Translations under genes and position numbers: made by a program
Part shown: positions 33,181-45,755 of the stretch, one piece after another
Layout: every line of letters starts with the position of its first letter
How positions within the stretch are numbered: position 1 is the stretch's first letter
Assembly: GCA_036346395.1 (NCBI GenBank)
Contig: CM070598.1
Span: 5,377,517-5,441,516 of the forward strand
Reading direction: 5' to 3'
Source of the DNA: Hsuehochloa calcarea
Lineage: Eukaryota > Streptophyta > Magnoliopsida > Poales > Poaceae
DNA length: 64,000 bases
The notes under the pieces: model-generated
Database searches by the model: none
Told to the model about the DNA's origin: nothing
The model's input: only the letters and a program-made list of their open reading frames with translations

Positions 33181-33339
33181 GGAGGGAGCCGATCATGCTG
33201 CGGTACACCTTCTAGTCCACGGGCTCTCCATCCTCATTAGGATCCAGCACGGTAGAAGTGGCAATGGGAGTAGACATTGGCTTGCTGCTTCCCATGTCAA
33301 AGCGCCGAAGAAGGTCATTTGTGTACTTACTTTGATCAA

Positions 33340-33960
33340 TAAAGGTACCTTATTTCAGTTGTTTTACTTGAAGACTAAGGAAGAAGGTCATATCGCCCAT
33401 CATACTTATTTCAAATTACCTGCTCATAGAATCTGAAAATCTAGATACCAAAGCATGAGAAGAACCACCGAATATGATGTCATCCACATAAATCTGAACA
33501 AATAAAAAATCACTGCCATGCTTGAGAGTGAACAAGGTTTTATCTACCATTCCCATTTTGAACTCAGTCTTAAGCAAGAAACCCTAAAGCCTATCATACC
33601 AAGCACTAGGGGCTTGCTTCAATCCATACAAGGCTTTGGAGAGCTTAAACATATGGTTTGAGAACTTGTAATTTTCAAAACCAAGGGGTTGCTTGACATA
33701 GACCTCTTCTTCTATGAAACAATTAAGGAAAGCAATCTTGACATCCATTTGAAAAAGCTTAAAGCCCTTAGACGTCGTGAAAGCTAGCAATACATGAATG
33801 GCTTGTAATCTAACTACAGGAGCAAAGGTCTCTTCAAAGTCTAAGCCTTCAACCTGGAAATAACCTTGAGCTACAAGCTTAGCCTTGTTGCGAACTACCA
33901 ACCCATCCCCACATTGCTTATTCTCGAAAATCCATTTTGTTTTAATTACATCGTGATTAG
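33340..33960 (-). pseudogene. Copia reverse transcriptase domain
   Basis: 33901-33584 (minus) reads KAKLVAQGYFQVEGLDFEETFAPVVR, here broken as KAKLVAQGYFQVEG then LDFEETFAPVVR, followed by FQMDVKIAFLNCFIEEEVYVKQP, read as FQMDVKIAFLN (D to K after MDV, normally MDVK.AFLNG) and EEEVYVKQP, then YGLKQAPSAWYDRL. In a shifted frame downstream (about 33500-33470) the catalytic box QIYVDD is intact. At least one frameshift (near 33585) and stops separate the blocks. Confidence 0.87.
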
Positions 33961-34296
33961 GTGGAGGTTCAACTAAGGTCTAGATTTGGTTTCTTTCAAA
34001 ATTTTCAAGCTCTTCATGCATGGCATTGAACCAAGAGGAATCAGATAAAACATGAGTGACATCTCGAGGTTCAAAAGACGCAACAAAAGCAGAATGCACA
34101 TGAGAATCTGGAGGGATAAACCTGGGCCGAGTAACTCGCTCATGGAGATCCTCAATCATCTGCTCAGGAGGGTGTCGTCGCTGAATATGAAGAGGAGCTC
34201 CTGGTGGAGATGTGGCCTTTACCTCATGGGCTATGGAGGTAGGAGCAGAGCCACTCGAAGCGCCGATGAAGGTGGGAAGAGGCTGCTCTGCTGAAG

Positions 34297-35467
34297 CTAG
34301 AGAGTAGAAGCAGGCTCTCCAACCATCTCAGGAGTGACTAGAGGATGGATTGGGTCCTCATCCTCTATGTTAGAGTCGTCGTCGACGAAGATACTCTCTC
34401 GATCACCAAGAACCAGTGTACCTACACCAACGAGTCTAGTACCATGACTAGCCTCATCAAAAGTGACATCACAAGTCTTAACAATTTTGTTAGTATCGAA
34501 ATTAAATACACGATAGCCAAGAGAATGAGCAGAATATCCTAGGAAAATATCATCATAACATCTAGATTCAAATTTATCCAAGTTGCCATGTTTAAGAATG
34601 AAGCACTTGCAACGAAATATCTTGAAAATGAGAGACTCTAGGCCTATGATCAAATCTAAGTTCAAATGAAGTCTTGCCTATGACTGATCTCAAGAACACC
34701 CTATTGGACACATATCAAGCACTAGAGATCGCCGCAGTCCAAAACCTCCTAGGTGTGCTATGCTTATCTTGCATGGTCCTAGCCATCTCTGCAAGGGTTC
34801 TGTTCTTCCTTTCTACACCCCAATTCTGCTGGAGAACTCTAAGTGAGGAGAACTGGTGCTCTAGCCCTCTCTCAGTGCAGAAAGTGGCAAAATATGAGTT
34901 CTTGAATTCTGTGCTATTGTCACTCCTAATGGTTCTCAAGGCTCCTGGAAGGTCAACTACTAGTCTAAGGACCAACTCTCTAAAGTAGCCAAATGCCCCA
35001 TCCTTATAAACTAGAAAATATACCCAAGAATGCATAGAGAAGTCATCCACACTGACAAGCACATAGCACTTCCCTCCTGCAGACTGGACTCTAGAAGGGC
35101 TAACTGTATCGAAGTGCAAGAGCTGACCAGGCCCATCAGTTATCACTAAAGTAAGAGGAGGATGATAAGCACATACCATCTTACCATGTCTACAGGGTAT
35201 GCACACTAGGTCTCTAACATTCTTAAGCCTAGACAAACCTCTAATCAAGTTTCTGCTACTGACTCTGGTCAAATGGTTGAAACCTATGTGTCCAAGCCTA
35301 CGATGCCACAACACTAAGTCCTGAGAGTTAGAAGCCACAAGACACCTAGGGCTGGAGGTAGAAGAGATACTGAAATTAGCACTAAAGATCCTCTCAAACT
35401 TAGAGATCCCAAAGACATGCTCACCTGAGGAGTCTAGAACTCTACACTCACCACTCTCAAACCTCAC
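34297..35467 (-). pseudogene. Copia GAG-pre-integrase and integrase core
   Basis: The frame 35467-34715 (250 residues) contains LWHRRLGHIGFNHL and CIPCRHGKM (the zinc-binding HHCC region) at about residues 52-93. The integrase core follows with D in LLHFDTVSP, D in RSDNSTEFKN (D-D part) and E in GVERKNRTLAEM. A following frame (34665-34297) has FKIFRCKCFILKHGNLDKF and DIFLGYSAHSLGYRVFN, the part after the core in Copia integrases. The W in QQNWGVERK replaces the usual G in the conserved QQNG block. Frame broken between 34715 and 34665. Confidence 0.87.
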
Positions 35468-35469
35468 TT

Positions 35470-36153
35470 CTAGACCTCGTTAAGAAGCTGAGAGACAAAT
35501 AGCAAATTATACCTCAGCTTACTTACCAAAGCGACGTCCTTAAGCAAGAAGTTATTGTTAACGCGCACTGTGCCCTTGGCTGTCACGATCCCAGTAGAAG
35601 CATCCCCAAACGTGATCAACTCGTTGCCAGATGCATGTGTGAGGGAGGAGAACCATCTAGAATCTCCGATCATGTATCGAGAACACCCAGAGTCAACAAG
35701 CCATATGTCCTCCTTCTTCACATGTCGGACCTATAGGGCATAAGCAGGAAATATCTGTGCCTCAGTACTGGGGTTAGTGATAAAAGACTTGGGAACCCAG
35801 TACTGAGGCACACGATGCCTAAGAACAGCAGTAGGAGCAGCAATAAAATGGGTAGAGGGACAATCATAAGAATGCAAACGTGAAACACCTAGACCTCTCC
35901 GAATCGACCTACCAAAAGATCGGCACTCCCCCTGTCTAGATGCTACCCGTGGTCTATCCTCACGATATCCTAACCCAAAATGCTGCCTAGAGCCACCGAA
36001 TGAGTCAAAGAAGTCATCTATAAACATAGGCTTATGTCTAGTAGGAAAGACAGGTTGCGCGGCTTTAGAGATAGTCGTAGGTAAAGGAACTCCTCTAATT
36101 GACCTTAAGGCACACACTCTCTCCTTCCTCTCTGTCGAACCCGGGAGTAACAC
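35470..36153 (-). pseudogene. Copia end of gag and aspartic protease
   Basis: 36153-35731 (minus) ends with PQYWVPKSFITNPS, the gag/protease junction phrase. 35721-35470 begins with IWLVDSGCSRYMIGD, where DSG is the protease active site, and continues to ALVSKLRYNLLFVSQLL, a conserved Copia phrase. Start choices in this decayed sequence have no meaning. The gag zinc knuckle and everything upstream are absent, cut at about 36148. Confidence 0.85.
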
Positions 36154-38340
36154 CCCAAATCCTCTGTGTATTTCTGAACTAGTGCTATGATCAGTAGCTA
36201 GTTCACACAGTAAATAGATATGGTAAAACCCATAAATTGCACAACTTTATTAATAAATATCATAGTTGATTAGAAGAAAGGCTTACAAGCCAACATTAAA
36301 CAAACACAGCGGAAGACGAAGAATAAATAGTGGAGTCCAGCTGATCTGCCACAGGCAATCGACTGGAGTAGCGGGCTAGTCGTCGAGATCCACACCGGTA
36401 GCGAAGTCCTTCTCATCTGAAATTTATTTGCATTAAGCAAGGGTGAGCACAACTTCTGTGCTCGCAAGTTACACCCAATAACAGAGTTAATGCATGTATG
36501 GATATATCAAAGGAAGGCTTATTGGTTGAATTTGCATAAATCAATGTTTTCTTTAAATATTTGTACTAAGTTCCAAAACAGTTATTTTGTAACTAAAATT
36601 TATTTTATAAATTCCCAAGTTTTATAGTAGGATAACCTCCATATGAAATATGGTGATGGATACTCTCTTATCACATGGCTTCCTGCCCAATTTTCCATTT
36701 GGATATAAATTCAAAACCATTTGATAAAGTCTTTTGAAAATAAATTCAAAGTCTAACTTTGAGTGGCTTTGCTCAGGATGTCCATGACCGTGGACATAGC
36801 TATTCGAATAGTTTTACACTATGCAGAGGTTGCATAACTTTACCCACAAGATATGAATTATCTAGTTTATTTGACATCCGTCGATACCACCGCTCACTAC
36901 CTTAGGTAAGCAGTCTAGAGCATGTGTCAAGGCCTTTACAATGCGTCATCCCACCATAGTCCGCCTTGCTAAGGTTTCGCTTCCATTGGGCTAACCACCC
37001 GCCGGATTCAAGCCCCCTCTTACGCCATGTGGAAATATATAAAAGTATGTCATCCTGACACCAACACATTAACATGGCACAACCACGATGAAACGTTGCA
37101 AATTAGTTAGCCAGGTCCCTCCCATTCGAGATATGTGGAAGTACGATGCGGCTTACTAGATACGGCTTGAAGACCGGTCCTTAACTGACTTGGGTGACTT
37201 TTAAAATAACCTATGGGTCTCAATCATACCCAGATTGAGCCCGTACATAAACCTGCACCCACCAAGCATCCATTTCGCCCAAGTACAAACCAATTTTCCT
37301 TTTTGTTTTTCAAAATCATTTGCAAAATCTTCCAAGATAAACTAATGTCATAGACTTTTAAACAATAGTTAATCATTTGACTAAAAATTTCCCAAACTAA
37401 ATATTTTTTGCCGAAGCACGTCTTTGAATAATATTTTCAAATGATTACAGTTCATACTATCGTATCAACTAGGTTTTTATCTAGGGTGACAATATATTTG
37501 ATTCAAATATCAACATTGGTCATACAAAGGATTTGGGCATAACTGTAAATTTAAAACATGTATTTAAATTACATTGAATAAAAATAGCATGCAATAATAA
37601 TTGAAAACAAAATTTAAATAATTTGAGATAGTGGGATCAAATATGATCAAAGGTATAACTTGCCTTGCTCAAAGGACTCTTCTTCTTCTAACTCAATTTT
37701 CGCGGAGTCGTCAAAATCTATATGCGAAAATATAATAAGAACAAACAAATACAAATAAATTCCAATGAAGATACAAATAAGCTCTAAATTAAATAATTTC
37801 AGTTCTGGAAGGTAGATATTGAATTTATAAGAATTTAGGACCAAGAATCGACTGATTTGGAGTTCGTATGAAGGAGAACGAACATGTAGAAATTTGGATA
37901 GCACAAGAAAAGATGGAATCCGAGTACCGTTCTTCTTCTGAGAACTGTTCACTTTGAACACTATCCATCTCCAAGTACTGTTCACCCTGCGTAGTCGAAA
38001 GGAGTTATGACGACACTGGCCAAAAGAAAGGTTTCGACTGGTCGAAAGAGATTTAAAGAAAAGTTCAGAGCACTTCTCCTTCCATTCAATTGCAAGTACG
38101 GAATGAGAGCAATACTTGAATGATTGCTTCATTATATTTCTTGAGCGAGATTTTTTGTGCAAGTTAAGGATGATGAAATCATATCTCACTTCCACACCAT
38201 GAAGGAACGTCAAGTTAGATTGTAATTTCTCTAAATTATTTGAGATGTTGTAACTTGTAAGAACAATTTGTACTTTGCTTTTTAAAATATTATGAACATT
38301 TATATTTTACATTGAACAAAATGTCTGTAACTCTGAACAC
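36148..38340 (+). mobile_element. LTR-like block related to the 24607 solo LTR, right end unresolved
   Basis: Starts AGTAACACCCCAAATCC and shares with 24607-27604 the early phrase ATGATCAGTAGCTAG and several later ones (GACATGGCCATTCGAATAG-type against GACATAGCTATTCGAATAG near 25300/36795; ACTTGCCTT near 26070/37660). It lacks the GC-rich middle. It interrupts the Copia gag on its left and runs into hAT#3 on its right. The 188-residue minus frame 37647-38213 inside it has no known motif and lies in LTR-type DNA, so it is not called a gene. Confidence 0.55.
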
Positions 38341-41219
38341 CCATCCTGTGAATCTTGGATTAGCCACTGACTGCAAGTGCGTCTGCTTCAAATGTCAATC
38401 CTTGGCTTGCTTTACATCTTGCAGTATGTCTAAGCAAGCGTCACGTTTCACTTGAAGACTTTGTAGATGATTTATGTTTACAAATTTTACAAATATATTT
38501 TACTTACTTGAACTCATTGTGACTCTTCCTTGGCTATCTTATTGAAATCCTTCCAGACTCCCGATGCACTCGACACGTGCACACATTTAGGGGAGTTTTA
38601 TCCTATACTTTGTAGTTTCATCAGTATTGATCCATGTTCCTTTCTCCACATATATTTGGGATCTTTACGTTGAAACAAAATCCTTGAGTATACAAAACTT
38701 GTGTAGTTCGTATATACTCATGTTAGAGTATATAGAACTTGTGTAGTTCTTGTATACTCATGTTAGAGTATATATAACTTGTGTAGTTTATATATACTCA
38801 TTTGTTCTCTCATTTATCATCATTAAATTTATGAGAATTTAAGTGGTTATCATCAATTACCAAATAGGGAAAGATTGAGGTATCTTGTCCCACCATTATG
38901 AGTTAATGGTATGATGTGGTAATTAATGATGATCACAGTGTGGAACTAACATTTTCCATGAGTTGGATATATAGGTTATGTTCCAGGGTGATGAAGACTC
39001 GGGATGATCATGAGTTGATCATCAAGTCAAGAGCTTGGTGTATATGATGCATCATGAGTTGATGCTTATCAAGAAGAAATGATCATGAGTTGATCATCAA
39101 GTCAAGAGAAGACCAATCATCATGTGTTGATGGAGGTCAAGTGAAGGAATGCATCATGCGTTGATGCATGTGAAGAATCGGGATGAAGAAATCATCATGT
39201 GTTGATGATGATCAAGACAATATCCCGAAGTGAAGAAATCATCATGAGTTGATGATTGTCAAAGTCAGGACCGGACTTGAAGTGTTGATGTGCGTCATCA
39301 AGCTTCAAGAAGATGCAAGGCAAAGGTATGACTAGCTAGGGCTAAGGATGTGTTCCTAGTCTTTACCGGTCTCGGTGTTTGGTTGAAAGACCGGATTGCT
39401 AGTATAGGTTTGCCGTACTATTAAGAGGATCTTGACTAGTAGTTTGAGTTAGTCATGTGTTGATAGCTCATTATATTTGCTCTAGCTCATCTAGGCATGA
39501 TGTTATTTATTTGCGAATGTGTTTTGCAAATAATCGAGGCTCATGAATAATCCTTGTAGCATGTGACTTAAGTTTGCAAATGCGTTTTGCAAATGGTGTA
39601 AGTCCATGTACCTTTTTCCTTGTGGTATGATTCCAAAAGTTGGCAAATGTGTTTTGCAACTTGTTGGGAATCTTGCTTGTGACCCTTGTTGGCATGGCTT
39701 GTCAATTAGCAAATGTGTTTTGCAATTGAAGTTGTTGAAAAAGCCATTTCGATTTACATCGGAAAATCGGAAGTTCCGGCTCTTCTGGCGAAGTTCCGCA
39801 CCCCGGACGGTCCGATTTTCCGCGGCTTGATTTTTCCAGAGAGCGGCCGGTTTAGGGACTTAGCCGATTTTCCAAGTGCGGAAGTTCCGGCGTGTTAATA
39901 GCGGAACTTCCGATTAATCGGATGCTCAAAATCCGGTTGGTTTTTCGGAGAAGCACCATTTTGGGGACTTAGCCAAAATTCAATGTGCGGTAGTTCCGCT
40001 ATGTGTTGAGCGGAACTTCCAAGAATCGAACTTCCGATATTTAGTTGGCGGTAGTTCAAGACTAAAAATCAAGCGGCTAGTTTCTCGTCGACATAGCCGT
40101 TGCGGTGCCTTTCTCTCTCTGCGGTAGTTCCGGCCTTTGTGCGGCGGAACTTCCGATGTCCCCGATTTTTCAGGGTTTGTCTCCCAACGGCTAGTTTTTG
40201 TGTGTGGGCTATATATAGCCACCTTGGCGGTTGGGGGGTTCTTGAAGTTGCTTAGAACTATTGTGAACTCTTTGTGAGCCTCTTGAGCTAAGAGCAAACC
40301 TCTATTCTCTTTTGTGCATGTGTTGCACTTGGTGAGATTAGAGAGTAAACCCTAAGTGCATGTGTTGCCTTAGGTAGTGGATTGTGTATCCACGTGAGCG
40401 TTGACACTTGATTAGTTCAAGTGAAAGTTTGGATTTGTTACTCTTGGTGTTTGCCGACACCTAGAGCGGCGTGGAGGCGTCGTGCTCGGTGACCTTCTCA
40501 AGAAGCTTGTGAGAAGGCCCGACGGTTGTGAGTGGTTTGGTGCTCGCCATCTCCGGAGTGGAGGAAAGAGCAACCATAGTTGAGCGGATCTCTTTGCTTT
40601 GGTGGTTGCAGACGAAGATGCTACCGTAGATCGTGATGATGGTATTCATCCTTGCTCTTCCGGTTGGTTTGAGGCATTGAGATTCTCGAAAGATGCAAGA
40701 CTCCCCGGTGAAATTCTGTAATCACCAATAACAAAAATATTGTAATTTTCCATCACGAAAACTATAATTATTTATTTGAAGTTAGTATAACAAATAATAA
40801 ATATATACAAAAAACAGTATTGTACCCCTTTCAGTGACTTACTACTGAATTTCGAATTTCCAAATATTTGGCACATTTTTGGAATTATGCCAAATTATCA
40901 CACAAGGAGTTTAAGTTTGCACGATAGAATTCAGAGAAGAGATTGAGGAATGGCTGGGTACTGAATGGGGGATGGTGGCTATTTATAGAAAAATTAGGTT
41001 TAAAAAATCTACTATCTAAAAATCTCTAACATCTAAAAAACAGAAAAAAAAATAAATCAAATTTTGGACTGTTTCCCTGTGCCTAAATGGGCCGACGTGC
41101 CTATACAGGCCCAACAGCCATAAACGTGCCACCCAGGCCTTGCTGAGCCCATCCTAGCCCACTGGGTCAGGGTGCATACCCAAACATGACACACCGGTCA
41201 GGCCCATACTGACAACAGT
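38341..41219 (-). mobile_element. hAT#3, truncated 5' part, minus strand
   Basis: 38341-38573 corresponds to about 20195-20400 of hAT#2 (shared AAGCAAG..TC..GTTTCAC and TTTACAAAT phrases, N-terminal zinc-finger zone). 40589-41210 corresponds to 20405-20945 and its subterminal DNA (shared ATCTCTTTGCTT, TGTAATCACCAA, TACTGAATTTCGAA, TATTTATAGAAAAA, GGCCC motifs). The two parts are separated by an LTR fragment (38578-40586). The transposase body downstream is missing. No termini or target duplication identified. Confidence 0.7.
38578..40586 (+). repeat. Fragment of a TR-GAG-family LTR lacking both ends
   Basis: Collinear with 4374-6343 of the 5' LTR (about 2.0 kb) but lacks the first 257 and last 405 bases, so neither TG nor CA terminus is present. 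It keeps the hairpin sets, with changed stems in family B (39637-39662 and 39702-39729), the TATA box (40210-40217) and family C. Its GC palindrome block is of GGAAGTTCC type. It sits in hAT#3 between bases that are adjacent in hAT#2 (CTCGAC and CTCTTTGC). Confidence 0.85.
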
Positions 41220-44200
41220 ATCGACCCAAATCGTAACCGAGCCGAACTAACAGTTCCATGCTTCAACCCAACCCAGCGTCATGACCATTTGGAGAGCTCT
41301 ATACTCACCGAAGTGTTAGCTCAGAAAGTTTTTAAACAAATGGATGCTGTAAAAAAATTGCAAACTCGATCGGTGGTTGCTTGACTTAAACTTTACATCA
41401 ATGCATAATTGACAATAATTAACAACGCTAAGCGTAATTAACAACATTTAAAGGCAATGAACAACATACACAATTGACGACAACTACCGCAACTGATAAC
41501 ATTTAATGACGACGACCGAAATTTGCACAATTGATCACATTTGACAACGAATACCACAATTAGCGCAATTGATGTCATTTGTCGATGAATCATAATTAAC
41601 ACAATTGATCGCATTTGGCGATGATCACCGAACTAATTACGTAATTGATTGCATTTGTGAAGTCTACCATAATTAACGCAATTGATCGCATTTGACAACA
41701 ATTAACCCAATATACCACACTTTAGCACAATTAACGTAATAAACCATAATTAATTTAATTAATGGAAATTATTACACTGATTAATTATTATAGTAAAAAA
41801 TTATTAAAATAAATAGTTATTATAACATATTTAAATTACAACAGAAAAATAGAAAATAGAAAAGAAAAAGCAGGCGGTGGCCGCGACTACAGGGAGGGGC
41901 CGAGGAGGAGCCGCCGCCTCATCGGGGGAGGAGACTGTACGGTGGCGCGAGCCGATGGAGGGAGGCGGCCAGATCTGGGCGGAGGGAGAGGGAGGAGGCC
42001 ATCGGTTGCTCAAGGACGGGGAGGAGCCCAGATCCGGTCGACCAGAGGCGACCGGACGCGCGGGGGTGTAAGGGTTGGTTCGAGGGAGAGGGAGGTGGCT
42101 GCTGGCAGCTCACGGCCGGGGAGGAGCCCAGATCTGTGCGGGAGGAAGTGGGATGGGCGGCACCATGTGGGGAGGTGGAAATGATGGCGGCTTAGGGAAG
42201 GAGAGGGTGGCAGCTGGGAGGAGGAGGAAGGCGTTGCTCGGGCGTAAGGGAGAGAGCGTTGAGCGTGTGAGGAGAAAGAGGAGGGCTCAGGCGCGAGGGA
42301 GCGGGATTACAGATTAGGGTTTAGTTAGGTGGGAGTTTTATGTAATGACAAGCGTGGGTAAATACTAGTGAACTCGATGAGTAAATATGAAAGAGAGGTG
42401 GTAGAAAGTCATGGAAACTACTCTCCATGCTTCAACCCAACCCAACCCAACACATGACCATTTGGAGAGCTCTATACTCACCGAAGTGTTAGCTCAGAAA
42501 GTTTTTAAACAAATGGATGCTGTAAAAAAATTGCAAACTCGATCGGTGGTTGCTTGACTTAAACTTTACATCAATGCATGTAGTCATAATTAGGCTGGAG
42601 GTTGGAGTAGAGAGATGGGTTTATGAGTAAAAGCTAAGTGGGAGCAGAAGCGCAAGGTTCTGTTTGGCACGACTACGACTTTTTTGCGGCTTTGCGGCTT
42701 TCTTTGTGAAATTTGAGCAATTTGCAGTGAATAGCCAAGCTTTAGAGATTTGATGTTCGACTGTCTGACTTTTAAGTAGGCAGACTGCAACTTTCGAGAT
42801 GGAAAATATCTGAAATGCCCCTATGAACAGTAACGGTTTGTTTTGTGTCGTTTAACACAATTAACAATATTTAACGAGAACTAACAATAATTGACAATAA
42901 TTAACAACGCTAAACGTAATTAACAACATTTAAAGGCAATGAACAACATACACAATTGACGACAACTACCGCAACTGATAACATTTAATGACAACGACCG
43001 AAATTTGCACAATTGATCACATTTGACAACGAATACCACAATTAGCGCAATTGATGTCATTTGACGACGAATACCGCAATTAACACAATTGATCGCATTT
43101 GACGATGATCACCGAACTAATTACCGTAATTGATCGCATTTGACGAAGTCTACCATAATTAACGCAATTGATCGCATTTGACAACAATTAACCCAATATA
43201 CCACACTTTAGCACAATTAACGTAATAAACCATAATTAATTTAATTAATGGCAATTATTACACTGATTAATTATTATAGTAAATAATTATTAAAATAAAT
43301 AGTTATTATAACATATTTAAATTACAACAGAAAAATAGAAAATAGAAAAGAAAAATGGGCGGTGGCCCTGCGACGGCAGGGGAGGGAGCCGGAGGAGGAG
43401 CCGCCGCCTCATCGGGGGAGGAGACTGTACGGTGGCGCGAGCCGATGGAGGGAGGCGGCCAGATCTGGGCGGAGGGAGAGGGAGGAGGCCATCGGTTGCT
43501 CGAGGACGGGGAGGAGCCCAGATCCGGTCGACCGGAGGCGACCGGACGCGCGGGGGTGTAATGGTTGGCTCGAGGGAGAGGGAGGTGGCTGCTGGCAGCT
43601 CACGGCCGGGGAGGAGCCCAGATCTGTGCGGGAGGAAGTGGGATGGGTGGCACCATGTGGGGAGGTGGAAATGATGGCGGCTTAGGGAAGGAGAGGGTGG
43701 CAGCTGGGAGGAGGAGGAAGGGCGTTGCTCGGGCGTAAGGGAGAGAGAGCGTTGAGCGTGTGAGGAGAAAGAGGAGGGCTCCGGGGCGCAGGGAGCGGGG
43801 ATTACGGTTAGGGTTTAGTTAGGTGGGGAGTTTTATGTAATGACAAACTGTGGGTAAATACTAGTGAACTCGATGAGTAAATATGAAAGAGAGGTGGTAG
43901 AAAGCTGCGGAAACTACTCTGCGGTGGCTTTCGATTTTCTAACATTAAACTTGACTTTGGGCTTCTGAGAAAAAACTTAAAAAGTCGGCCATTTGATCCT
44001 ATTATTATTATTACTATTTTGGTTAAAAACTAGAAGGCGAAGTCGAAACAAAAAGAACCTAAAGATGGCGGACATGAGACGGCCGAGCCCGCATGGGGGT
44101 ATCGACCCAAATCGTAACCGAGCCGAACTAACAGACCCATGCTTCAACCCAACCCAGCGTCATGACCATTTGGAGAGCTCTATACTCACCGAAGTGTTAG

Positions 44201-45755
44201 CTCAGAAAGTTTTTAAACAAATGGATGATGTAAAAATTGCAAACTCGATCGGTGGTTGCTTGACTTAAACTTTACATCAATGCATGTAGTCATAATTAGG
44301 CTGGAGGTTGGAGTAGAGAGATGGGTTTATGAGTAAAAGCTAAGTGGGAGCAGAAGCGCAAGGGTCTTTTTGGCACGACTACGACTTTTTTTTGAAAAGC
44401 GGCTTTCGGTGTCTTTGTAGAAATTTGAGCAATTGCAGTCGAATGACCAAGCTTTAGAGATTTGATGTTCGACTGTCTGACTTTTAAGTAGGCAGACTGC
44501 AACTATGAACAGTAACGGTTTGTTTTGTGTCGTTTAACACAATTAACAATATTTAACGAGAACTAACAACAATTGACAATAATTAACAACGCTAAACGTA
44601 ATTAACAACATTTAAAGGCAATGAATAACATACACAATTGACGACAACTACCGCAACTGATAACATTTAATGACGACGACCGAAATTTGCACAATTGATC
44701 ACATTTGACGACGAATACCACAATTAGCGCAATTGATGTCATTTGACGACGAATACCGCAATTAACACAATTGATCGCATTTGATGATGATCACCGAACT
44801 AATTACCGTAATTGATCACATTTGATGAAGTCTACCATAATTAACGCAATTGATCGCATTTGACAACAATTAACCCAATATACCACACTTTAGCACAATT
44901 AACGTAATAAACCACAATTAATTTAATTAATGGCAATTATTACACTGATTAATTATTATAGTAAATAATTATTAAAATAAGTAGTTATTATAATATATTT
45001 AAATTACAACAGAAAATAGAAAAGAAAAAGGCGGTGGCCCCGCGACGACAGGGGAGGGAGCCAGAGGAGGAGCCGCCGCCTCATCGGGGGAGGAGACGGT
45101 GCGGTGGCGCGAGCCGATGGAGGGAGGCGGCCAGATCTGGGCGGAGGGAGAGGGAGGAGGCCATCTGTTGCTCGAGGACGGGGTGGAGCCCAGATCCGGT
45201 CGAATATAAGGGTTGGCTCGAGGGAGAGGGAGGTGGCTGCCGGCAGCTCACGGCCGGGGAGGAGCCCAGATCTGTGCGGGAGGAAGTGGGACGGGCGTCA
45301 CCATGTGGGGAGGTGGAAAGGATGGCGGCTTAGGGAAGGAGAGGGTGGCAGCTGGGAGGAGGAGGAAGGGCGTCGCTCGGGCGTAAGGGGGAGAGAGTGC
45401 GTCGAGCGTGCGAGGTGGAAGAGGAGGGCTTCGGGGCGCAGGGAGCGGGGATTACTGTTAGGGTTTAGTTAGGTGGGGAGTTTTATGCAATGACAAACTG
45501 TGGGTAAATACTAGTGAACTCGATATGTAAATATGAAAGAGTGGTGGTGGGAAGCTACGAAAACTACTATGCGGTGGCTTTCGATTTTCTAACATTAAAC
45601 ATGACTTTGGGCTTCGAGAAAATAACTTAAAAAAGTAGCCCATTTGATCCTATTATTATTATTATTACTATTTTGATAAAAACTAGAAGGCGAAATCGAA
45701 ACAAAAAGAACCTAAAGATGGCGGACATGAAACGGCCGAGGCCGCATGGGGGTAC
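41220..45755 (+). repeat. Tandem array of three 1.2-1.7-kb units
   Basis: Units of about 41220-42423, 42424-44100 and 44101-45755. Shared order: CATGCTTCAACCCAACCC and CCATTTGGAGAGCTC; (units 2 and 3 only) about 290 bp with TAATTAGGCTGGAGG; a 38-bp minisatellite; an AT-rich stretch; a GC-rich block starting GGCGGTGGCC (41874, 43359, 45029); and GTAAATACTAGTGAACTCG. Unit 1 lacks the 290-bp segment and the tail ending GCATGGGGG (units 2 and 3). The GC-rich block yields similar spurious frames in each copy; no protein family recognised. Divergence between units is a few percent plus indels. Confidence 0.88.
44634..44890 (+). repeat. 38-41-bp minisatellite within the tandem unit
   Basis: CAATTGATCGCATTTGACG-like starts at 44654, 44692, 44730, 44768, 44809 and 44847 give periods of 38, 38, 38, 41 and 38 bp. 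The same array is present at about 41470-41700 and 42955-43200 in the other units. AATT motifs dominate. Confidence 0.85.

Larger units (their letters stand above)
28809..36147 (-). mobile_element. Decayed Copia (Sirevirus-like) element, minus strand, 5'-truncated
   Basis: In element order from high to low coordinate: end of gag, protease, integrase, RT, RNase H (36153-32540), a non-coding tail with a polypurine-like motif just after pol (minus-strand GAGGGGGAG, 32467-32475), the polypurine tract (30334-30323) and the 3' LTR (30322-28809). The gag N-terminus, primer site and 5' LTR are missing; the element ends abruptly at the LTR-like block that starts near 36148. All domains are frameshifted. 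Its pol is of the type a gag-only element such as 4117-14420 would need in trans, although its LTR is a different sequence. Confidence 0.85.

Noticed and set aside
37647..38213. A 188-residue minus-strand open frame, among the longer ones in the window.
   Set aside because: It lies in LTR-type DNA related to the solo LTR at 24607, has no family motif or start context, and its composition is that of AT-rich repeat DNA.
42075..45472. Repeated frames of 80-122 residues in each unit of the tandem array.
   Set aside because: They differ in length and frame between units, so the reading frame is not preserved; no recognisable domain.
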